NCBI RefSeq assembly: GCF_000499385.1
Contig: NW_013651698.1
Span: 24,102-36,601, forward strand
Length of the DNA: 12,500 bases
Reading direction: 5' to 3'
Source: Eimeria necatrix
Lineage: Eukaryota > Apicomplexa > Conoidasida > Eucoccidiorida > Eimeriidae
In this document: positions 7,979 through 12,500 of the stretch, in pieces
How positions within the stretch are numbered: the first letter of the stretch is position 1
Layout: every line of letters starts with the position of its first letter
The notes under the pieces: model-generated
Told to the model about the DNA's origin: nothing
Seen by the model: the letters and a program-made list of their open reading frames with translations, nothing else
Databases searched by the model: none
Made by a program: the position numbers and the translations under genes

Positions 7979-8633
7979 CTTATGCAGGATCCATCGGTGT
8001 GGGCACATCTAAATTGTATGAGCATTGCGAAAGACTGCGCCGTTGTACTGAAGGCAAGAGATTCATTTGTTTCTGCTGCTGCTGCTGCTGCCTCTGCTGC
8101 TGCTGCTGCTGCCTCTGCTGCTGCTGCCTAAGAGCATGCGCTGCTGCGTGCTGCTGTGCTGGCCGCAGCCACAAGTACTGCTGCTTCTGCTGCTGAGCAG
8201 CATGAAGGCCGCCTCTACATTCATTAAGTCAAGTGTGTTTCTGTCGCTGCATGCGCTGCTGTTGCTGCTTGTGCTGCTGCTGCTGCTTGTGCTGCTGCTG
8301 CTGCTTGTGCTGCTGCTGCTTGTGCTGCTGCTGCCTCAGGTGAATGGCAATGATCTGCTGCAGATGAAGCTCTCCGGAGGCCTCCCCAACTCCTTCTCTT
8401 TCCTCGATTTTGCCCACAGCCATTTGCTGCTGCTGCTGCCGACGCAGCAGCAGCGAACCCTCGTATACGCTTCTTTGCGGCTGCTGTGCTATCAGCAGCA
8501 GCAGCAGCACTCCGCCACCTTAGAACCAGCAGCAGCAGCAGCAGCAGCTGCTGCTGCTGCACCCGACTCCGATGCGCTCTTCACTCCTCTTGATTCCACT
8601 GCAAATATCTCCAGACGGCTGCTGCAGGACTAA
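5176..8633 (+). CDS. Multi-exon gene of unknown function, rich in Ala/Gln/Ser tracts
   Basis: I do not recognise the product. Non-repetitive islands in one orientation can be chained with matching splice phases: exons 5176-6285, 6383-6460, 6558-6617 (or longer), 6970-7136, 7173-7383, 7682-8068 and 8340-8633, giving about 768 residues and a TAA at 8631-8633. Donors GAG|GTATGC and CAA|GTCAGC and acceptors TTTGCAG, GTACAG and CCTCAG are convincing; others are weaker. The protein would alternate homopolymer runs with ordinary segments. A faintly TPR-like helical piece (EEHHLLEKAVDGFSKMAK) and beta-rich pieces (EVPILFSFDANLTV, LNFLVLSSTGEQLAKL) are seen, too weak to assign a family. It converges with the AP2 gene. 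The start is uncertain: the frame is open back to 4774, so upstream exons are likely. Confidence 0.5.
6383..6617 (+). CDS. Two short candidate exons of the unknown + strand gene
   Basis: Exon 6383-6460 starts after GCTGCAG and reads LAACSAS, a short Ala run, then GKLLHSGVAICPHN, ending AAT|GTATCA. Exon 6558-6617 starts after GGTCCAG and reads AREEHHLLEKAVDGFSKMAK, ending AAG|GTCGGC. Both are phase 0 at both ends. The second could instead continue through VGNRCV and an Ala run as far as a TAA at 6795-6797. The peptide is helix-like with a repeating hydrophobic pattern. Confidence 0.4.
6970..7383 (+). CDS. Two candidate exons with beta-like and helical segments
   Basis: Exon 6970-7136 follows GTACAG and reads GSAAAFPAHLLHLKEDLE, VPILFSFDANLTVQPQ, then a Leu run to QP; it could end earlier, at 7059. 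Exon 7173-7383 follows TATAGTATAG and reads ESWLDLITECDRYVTALRS, an Ala/Val run, then VFHQTLNFLVLSSTGEQLAK and LHLPLRQ|GTCAGC. The phase 2 junction gives a Trp. The second exon is the clearer of the two. 7384-7681 is read as intron with mixed CTG and CAG tracts. Confidence 0.5.
7682..8068 (+). CDS. Candidate penultimate exon of the unknown + strand gene
   Basis: A pyrimidine-rich acceptor (CTTTGTTTGCAG) precedes IEKVLLPEETEASSARPSFA. After a Leu run comes TKIHWKRDEAKYIEALATV, APFTANIY, a long Ala/Val run, then DPSVWAHLNCMSIAKDCAVV and LKARDSF. The frame stays open to a TAA at 8129-8131; a phase 0 GT at 8069 would join it to the last exon. An alternative acceptor (TTATGCAG) lies just before DPSVWAH. 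The stretch 8069-8339 contains Ala/Leu frames whose coding status I cannot settle. Confidence 0.5.
8262..8335 (+). repeat. CTG tract with periodic CTTGTG interruptions
   Basis: A (CTG)n tract is broken at regular steps by CTTGTG, giving units of about 15-18 bp. It probably lies in the last intron of the unknown gene, just before its CCTCAG acceptor, so it may act as a pyrimidine-containing tract. Confidence 0.7.
8340..8633 (+). CDS. Terminal exon of the unknown + strand gene
   Basis: After the acceptor CTGCTGCCTCAG the frame reads VNGNDLLQMKLSGGLPNSF, SFLDFAHSHLL, a short Leu run, TLVYASLRLLCYQ, short Gln and Ala runs, then PDSDALFTPLDSTANISRR and LLQD, with a TAA at 8631-8633. The low-repeat, mixed composition supports coding. 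No family was recognised. A 28-bp tandem duplication starts exactly at the stop codon. Confidence 0.6.
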   Translation: MNGNDLLQMKLSGGLPNSFSFLDFAHSHLLLLLPTQQQRTLVYASLRLLCYQQQQQHSATLEPAAAAAAAAAAAPDSDALFTPLDSTANISRRLLQD

Positions 8634-8686
8634 AGCTGCAGCAGCAAGTGCAGCTAGCTAAAGCTGCAGCAGCAAGTGCAGCTAGC
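8631..8686 (+). repeat. 28-bp perfect tandem duplication at the stop codon
   Basis: Bases 8631-8658 and 8659-8686 are identical. The unit begins TAAAGCTGCAGC and ends GCAGCTAGC. The first TAA is the predicted stop codon; the second copy carries the GCTAGC core that multiplies in the satellite downstream. Confidence 0.95.
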
Positions 8687-8759
8687 CGCAGCAGCGAGCC
8701 GCAGCAACTAGCTTCTGCTGCCTCCGCCATGGCCACTAGAGCAGCAGCAGCAGCAGCAG

Positions 8760-9110
8760 CCTAGCTAGCTGTAACTGTGGAGGGATAGCTGAGTCTGTGG
8801 GTGGCTAGCCGTCGGTGGCTAGCTGCGACTGTGGGCGGCTAGCTGCGGCTGGCTAGGTGTGGATAGCTATCTGTGGCTAGCTAGCTGTGGATAGCTAGCT
8901 GTGGCTAGCTAGCTGTGGCTAGCTAGCCGTGGCTAGCTAGCTGTGGCTAGCTAGCCGTGGCTAGGTAGCTGTGGCCAGCTAGCCGTGGCTAGCTAGCTGT
9001 GGCTAGGTAGCTGTGGCTAGCTAGCTGTGGCTAGCTAGCTGTGGCTAGCTAGCCACAGCTGCACAGCTAGCTAGCTGCGACTAGCTAGCTGCGGCTAGCT
9101 GGTTTTGGGG
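8760..9110. repeat. GCTAGC-core minisatellite with 14-bp unit
   Basis: The best-kept part, about 8875-9060, repeats the 14-bp unit GTGGCTAGCTAGCT with small changes (GCCGTGG, GGTAGC). The left part, from about 8760, is degenerate (GCTAGCTGCGACTG, GGTGTGGATAGC). To the right of 9060 the pattern breaks, with mirrored CACAGCTAGCTAGC. The unit contains the palindrome GCTAGC, so the whole array can fold on itself. Confidence 0.9.
9037..9060. repeat. 24-bp perfect palindrome at the satellite's right boundary
   Basis: The bases 9037-9060 equal their own reverse complement; the inner 18 bases are TGTGGCTAGCTAGCCACA. It marks the point where the satellite switches from GTGG to CCAC orientation. Confidence 0.95.
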
Positions 9111-9200
9111 CGCCGCTGCAGCAAGGCAGCTCTTTGGCTGCTAGTGGCTGCTGGCTCTTGTTTGTTTTAATTTGCTTTTGTCTTTTGCCTATTTTTTGCA

Positions 9201-9290
9201 AAACAAAATAAATAAAAAGAAATAAATAAATAAAAATAAATAAATAAACAGAAATAAATAAATAAATAAATAAAAAGAAATAAATAAATC
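9201..9290 (+). repeat. AAATA microsatellite rich in AATAAA
   Basis: Repeats of AAATA/AAAAATA contain many AATAAA hexamers on the + strand, in the sense of the unknown gene that ends at 8633. They could serve as polyadenylation signals, though at a distance of about 570 nt from the stop codon. Confidence 0.85.
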
Positions 9291-9384
9291 AACTTGGCAA
9301 TGAAGAAGTCAGGAGAAATGCGCAGAGAGAGAAAGCTTGAAGAGGCCGCCAGTCACTAAACCCAAACAGACGGGAACATCTGCC

Positions 9385-9422
9385 TTAGGGTTTAGGGTTT
9401 AGGGTTTAGGGTTTAGGGTTTA
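9385..9422 (-). repeat. Telomere-like array (TTTAGGG on + strand) overlapping the AP2 gene stop codon
   Basis: About five units. Read on the minus strand, the first TAA of the array is the stop codon (9422-9420) of the AP2 gene, so the coding sequence ends as the repeat begins. Confidence 0.95.
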
Positions 9423-9880
9423 GAATTGCCCTGAAGAAATCTTTTTAAACAACTTCTTCCGCAGACGCAATGCCTGTCTGTTGGCTTTTTCCTTTTCTCT
9501 TATTTGCCTCTCGCTGCGCTCCCCGTCCACACGGCCTGCAGCACACAAACCCTAAACCCTAAACCCTAAACCCTAAACCCTAAACCCTAAACCCTAAACC
9601 TTGAACGCCAAACCCTAGAACGTAAGCCTTATACAGTAAGTGGCAGCACTTCGCATGCTCCGCCGCGTACGCTACACGCTGAGCTCTACAGCAGCCCTTC
9701 CCGTCAAACCCTAAACCCTAAACCCTAAACCCTAAACCCTCGACGCTGACCAACTGCCTCCAGCGTTCGCCTGAAAGTCTCTGCCGCCTTTTTCGCCCTC
9801 TTAATTCCGTAAGCAGCTCTAAACCACCGAATGCGGTGTACGTTGTCTTCTTGCCACTGAACAGCAAACACGTGCTGCCT

Positions 9881-9911
<31 letters not shown>

Positions 9912-10222
9912 GCAGCAGCAGCAGCAGCAGCAGCGGTAGCAGCAGCGAACACAACGCTCAGCACCAAATAATCAGCTCAGCTCGCACTCTCCCACACCCA
10001 AGGGCTTCACTACTGCTGCCACTGCCGCTGCTGCAGCAGCAGCAGCCGCTGCTGCTGCTACCACTACCCCTGCTGCTGCTGCTGCAGCTGCTGCTACCCC
10101 TTCCACTACCACCACTACTGCTGCCGCTGCTGCTGCCACACCTCTTGCTGCTGCTGCAGCTACAACCCCTCCTACTGCCACTACAACTACCCCCCCGGCG
10201 CCGCTGCCGCCGCCGCTGCTGC

Positions 10223-10270
<48 letters not shown>

Positions 10271-10467
10271 ACCTTTTGAAGTAGTTGATCCCTTTGGCGC
10301 TGCTGCTGGCCAGGAAATGCGTGTCTTGGGACTGAGTGTTGTATTTGCGGCGCCGCCAAGAGTTCCATTTGCTGCTGAAGCTCCAGGGGCCGTCGCTGCC
10401 CACAAACACGCCCTCCCGCCCCAGGTCCATTCGCTGCACGCACACGCGCTGCTGCTGCTGCACGACG

Positions 10468-10515
<48 letters not shown>

Positions 10516-10625
10516 GGCTGTGGCTGTGGGTGTCGGGTGAGGGGCGGCTGGGGGCTGCTGCAGCTCCTGCAGCTGCTGCAGCTAGTGGAGAGGCGAGTGG
10601 GACCAACAGGTAACCATTGTGCCTA

Positions 10626-10668
<43 letters not shown>

Positions 10669-10798
10669 GACAGACCATCAGCAGCAGCAGCAGCAGCAGG
10701 ACCTGAATAGGCCCCTCAGACCAAGCAACTGCGTGCTGCAGCAGCAGCACCGAAGCCACGAGGGCGTACCAGCAGCAACAGCAGCAACAACAGCAGCA

Positions 10799-10835
<37 letters not shown>

Positions 10836-11328
10836 CACCATTTCTCTGTAGCAGTTGACAGGAACGAATTGCTGCAGACCCTCAAGACGAGCTGATGCGT
10901 AGCGCGGAGGAGGCAAGTGCTCTGGCGCTGTGTGCAGCAGCCCAAACCCTAAACCCTAAACCCTAAACCCTAAACCCTAAACCCTAAACCCTAAACCCTA
11001 AACCCTAGACCCTGGAATCCCCTCTTTCATGTTAATTTTGAAGCATTCAATTGTGAGCTGCTAAACCCTAAACCCTACATCCGGACAGAACCTCAATGCA
11101 ACTCCCGAAGCCCTAGCTGCCGCCGCAAACCCTAGCCCTAAAGCCCAAACCCTAAACCCTAAACCCTAAACCCCAAACCCTAAACCCCAAACCCTAAACC
11201 CCAAACACCAAATCATAGAACCGAAACTACACACATACCAGGAACATGCGGGTGCTGCAAGTCGCGGGACTTCAGCTTCAAGGGATGTTTCGAAAATCGC
11301 AGCTGCTGCAGCTGCTGCCACAAGGCTG

Positions 11329-11374
<46 letters not shown>

Positions 11375-11821
11375 ACCGCTGCAGCCGAGAGAAGGAACGC
11401 TGCAGCTCCATATCTGAGGAGTGCAGACGGAGGTGGCAGCAGCCAGGCTCCAGTTGCAGCTGCTGTTTCTGCTGCTGCTGTTTGTGCTGCTGCTGCATCT
11501 GCTGCTGTAATTGCTGCTGCTGCTGCTGCTGATCGCTGTTGTGGAGCTCAGGGCTGCGAAGCTTCTCTGTGAGGCAGCTGGAGAGCAGAACAGGCTGCTG
11601 CTGCTGCAGCTTCTGTGGCCGCAGCAGCTGCTGCTGCAGCAGCTCCTGCTAGTGTTGCTGCTGCTCCCGCTGAATGAAGCTCTGTGTATTCCCAAAAGTG
11701 CTGCACATCGCGCTGCAGCTAAGCCGACCAGCGAGTGTGCTTTCCCTGCTGCTGCTGCAGCTGCTGCAGCTGCTGCTGCTGTTGCTCCTGCAGCTGCTGC
11801 CCCCAAAGCGGGGCTCGCCAT
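9420..11821 (-). CDS. ApiAP2-like DNA-binding protein, complete six-exon model
   Basis: ApiAP2 proteins are the main sequence-specific transcription factors of apicomplexans. Exons on the minus strand: 11821-11239, 10921-10839, 10735-10703, 10622-10273, 9878-9751, 9535-9420. All phases agree; 430 residues. The ATG at 11821 has an in-frame TGA 18 nt upstream. Residues 1-195 are Ala/Ser rich. Then come PPPRYASARLEGLQQF, HAVAWSEGPIQ, a Gln run and REGVFVGSDGPWSFSSKW. The AP2 domain is at about 341-392: SAKGINYFKR, QHVFAVQWQEDN, IRWFRAAYGIKRAKKAA, ETFRRTL. It shows three strands with aromatic residues, YG before the helix, and A..A..FR. The end is strongly basic (REKEKANRQALRLRKKLFKK). Donors are GTATGT, GTGAGG, GTCCTG, GTGCAG and GTCAGC. 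Target DNA and life stage are unknown. Confidence 0.82.
9547..9601 (+). repeat. Telomere-like AAACCCT array
   Basis: About eight units in the last AP2 intron, close to the acceptor at 9536. It is opposite in orientation to the array at 9385-9422, so the two bracket the terminal exon. A lone AAACCCT follows at about 9610. Confidence 0.95.
9706..9740 (+). repeat. Telomere-like AAACCCT array
   Basis: Five units in the last AP2 intron, starting about 10 nt past the donor in the transcript. Confidence 0.95.
9879..10272 (-). other. AP2-domain-splitting intron made of CAG/CTG and CTA/CCA repeats
   Basis: The donor AAAAG|GTGCAG and acceptor CTGCTGCAG|GCAGCAC, phase 2, join NYFK(R) to QHVFAVQW inside the AP2 domain. 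The intron consists almost wholly of degenerate trinucleotide repeats: CTG runs at about 10214-10270, mixed CTG/CTA/CCA at 10010-10200, and CAG runs at about 9882-9937. Long Leu, Gly/Ser and Gln frames here are repeat translations. Confidence 0.7.
10944..11212 (+). repeat. Telomere-like AAACCCT arrays filling AP2 intron 1
   Basis: Three blocks: about nine units at 10944-11006, two at about 11062-11077, and a run at about 11127-11212 that turns into alternating AAACCCT and AAACCCC. They occupy most of the 317-nt intron 10922-11238 (donor CCTG|GTATGT; acceptor GCGCCAG, with an alternative CACACAG six bases earlier that also keeps the frame). Unique bases between blocks show an old, degraded array. 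Confidence 0.9.
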
Positions 11822-12060
11822 GACTAGCTTGCTGCTTCAATGACTTCAAAAGAACAAATAAATTATTTAATCATTTTTAATCCCTTGTTTCAGCTCTAGA
11901 GTTAGCGCATGCGCAGTGCATGCACTGAAAGAGCAGCCCCGATACTGCCAATGGGGGCCCCCGGGGGCCCCCGGGGGGCCCCCCCTGGGAAGCTGCAGTA
12001 CTCCCCTAAGAAGGCCTAGCTGCAGCAGCAGCAAATTGAAGCTGCAGCACATACCGGAGT
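11822..12060 (-). promoter_or_regulatory. Upstream region of the AP2 gene with nested GCATGC palindromes
   Basis: Next to the start codon is an AT-rich stretch (about 11855-11882). Then come two abutting palindromes sharing one base: GCGCATGCGC (11905-11914) and CAGTGCATGCACTG (11914-11927), each with a GCATGC core, about 85-105 bp upstream of the ATG. Further up is a GGGGGCCCCC repeat. GCATGC is a recognised ApiAP2 target motif; a function in this promoter is inferred. Confidence 0.5.
11953..11986. repeat. GGGGGCCCCC palindromic repeat
   Basis: Three consecutive G-run/C-run units, the last with six G and six C. Each unit is self-complementary, so the stretch is one long potential hairpin. 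It is almost pure G+C next to AT-rich DNA. Confidence 0.9.
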
Positions 12061-12500
12061 TGGAGCTACTGTGGGCAAAGGTGTAGGAAGATAAGTGCTA
12101 GCAGCTGCTGCGAACGCCCCAGCAGCAAGAGCTGCAGCAGCAACAGCAAATGCAGCAGATTATCTCCAGCAGCAACAGCTGCGGCAGCAGCGACGACGAG
12201 CAGTAGGCGCAGCAGCAACAAGCTGCAGTTGCAGCACCAGAAGCTGCAGCAGCAGCAGCAGAAGCTGCAGCAGCAGCAGCAGGCCAATCTCACAAGGACT
12301 GTGAATAAGCAAGAGCAGCAAAGGCCGCAGGAAAATGCTGCTGCATGCAAGGTGTAGAATGGCAGCTGCAGCACGCTGTGCTGCTGCAGTACAGATGCAA
12401 GCGACTGGTGCAGCAGCAGCGCGAACAACGGCAGCAGCAGCAGAAGCAGCAGCAGCACCAAGTGCCGCTGCAGCAAAGCATTCATGGGGGCCTCTGGAAG
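12010..12500 (+). other. CAG-rich region, possible partial gene at the right edge
   Basis: Several + strand frames hold short protein-like pieces: IEAAAHTGVGATVGKGVGR before a TAA at about 12092, ANAPAARAAAATANAADYLQ (about 12110), GQSHKDCE (about 12280), and near the edge either MQGVEWQLQHAVLLQYRCKR or AAAKHSWGPLE in another frame. No splice chain could be fixed because the gene would continue outside the window. Non-coding repeat DNA is an equal possibility. Minus-strand frames are mostly Leu/Cys repeat translation. Confidence 0.3.

Larger units (their letters stand above)
8634..9419. other. Intergenic region between two convergent genes
   Basis: No coding sequence is seen. From left to right it holds the second copy of the 28-bp duplication, a short CAG tract (about 8740-8760), the GCTAGC-based satellite, a T-rich then AATAAA-rich segment (about 9157-9290), and unique sequence followed by TTTAGGG repeats. 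Both flanking genes end here, so it should hold their polyadenylation sites. Confidence 0.75.
9536..9750 (-). other. AP2 gene last intron with two telomere-like arrays
   Basis: The donor GCAGTTG|GTCAGC and acceptor GTGTGCTGCAG|GCCGTG, phase 1, join LEAVG to RVDGERSERQ. The intron contains AAACCCT arrays at 9547-9601 and 9706-9740, read on the + strand. Without splicing the frame would end in the repeat with tail QRRGFRV. The basic open frame beyond, and its correct phase, argue for splicing. Confidence 0.75.

Noticed and set aside
9972..10272. Gly/Val/Ala- and Ser-rich minus-strand proteins
   Set aside because: They translate the intron that splits the AP2 domain; splicing it out is needed to restore the domain.
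10944..11212. CRISPR array
   Set aside because: The 7-bp repeats are head to tail without spacers of constant length, in a eukaryotic intron.
11246..11572. Plus-strand gene starting MRVLQVAGLQLQGMFRKS
   Set aside because: It is antisense to the first AP2 exon, which has an ATG with upstream in-frame stop and a strong GTATGT donor; the + frame is mostly Ala runs.
11867..12052. Minus-strand 61-residue open frame over the GC palindromes
   Set aside because: It covers palindromic upstream DNA and ends without family-like features; Gly/Pro content comes from GGGGGCCCCC.

Overview
The window looks like nuclear DNA of a coccidian apicomplexan, most likely an Eimeria. Three things point there. The dense (CAG)n/(CTG)n tracts run through exons and introns as homopolymeric Ala/Gln/Ser runs. 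Interspersed AAACCCT (telomere-like) arrays occur in both orientations. Genes have many short introns, and one encodes an AP2 DNA-binding domain of the apicomplexan type. No bacterial, phage or organellar gene was seen. The species cannot be named from the sequence alone.

Layout. 1-943: AT-rich microsatellite DNA. 944-1399: alanine-only open frame of doubtful status on the + strand. 1501-4137 (-): a complete, reconstructable gene for a mitochondrial NFU1-type Fe-S cluster protein (Nfu_N domain plus NifU C-terminal domain with CxxC), in five or six exons. 4138-4342: short divergent intergenic region with two GCATGC motifs. About 5176-8633 (+): a multi-exon gene of unknown function, for which a frame-consistent seven-exon model can be drawn; its 5' end is unsure. 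8634-9419: intergenic region between convergent genes, holding a 28-bp duplication, a 14-bp GTGGCTAGCTAGCT satellite ending in a 24-bp palindrome, and an AATAAA-rich tract. 9420-11821 (-): a complete six-exon gene for a 430-residue ApiAP2-like transcription factor. 11822-12060: its upstream region, with nested GCATGC palindromes and a GGGGGCCCCC repeat. 12060-12500: CAG-rich DNA, possibly part of another + strand gene running off the edge.

Main message. Single-frame reading hides the genes here because the trinucleotide repeats open long frames on every strand. Following the non-repetitive islands and requiring compatible splice phases recovers two confident genes. Seven of the eight telomere-like stretches in the window fall inside introns of these two genes. 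The eighth starts in the stop codon of the AP2 gene. Where opposite orientations face each other, they bracket either an intron core or a whole terminal exon. The exon models are inferences from sequence; no transcript data were available.
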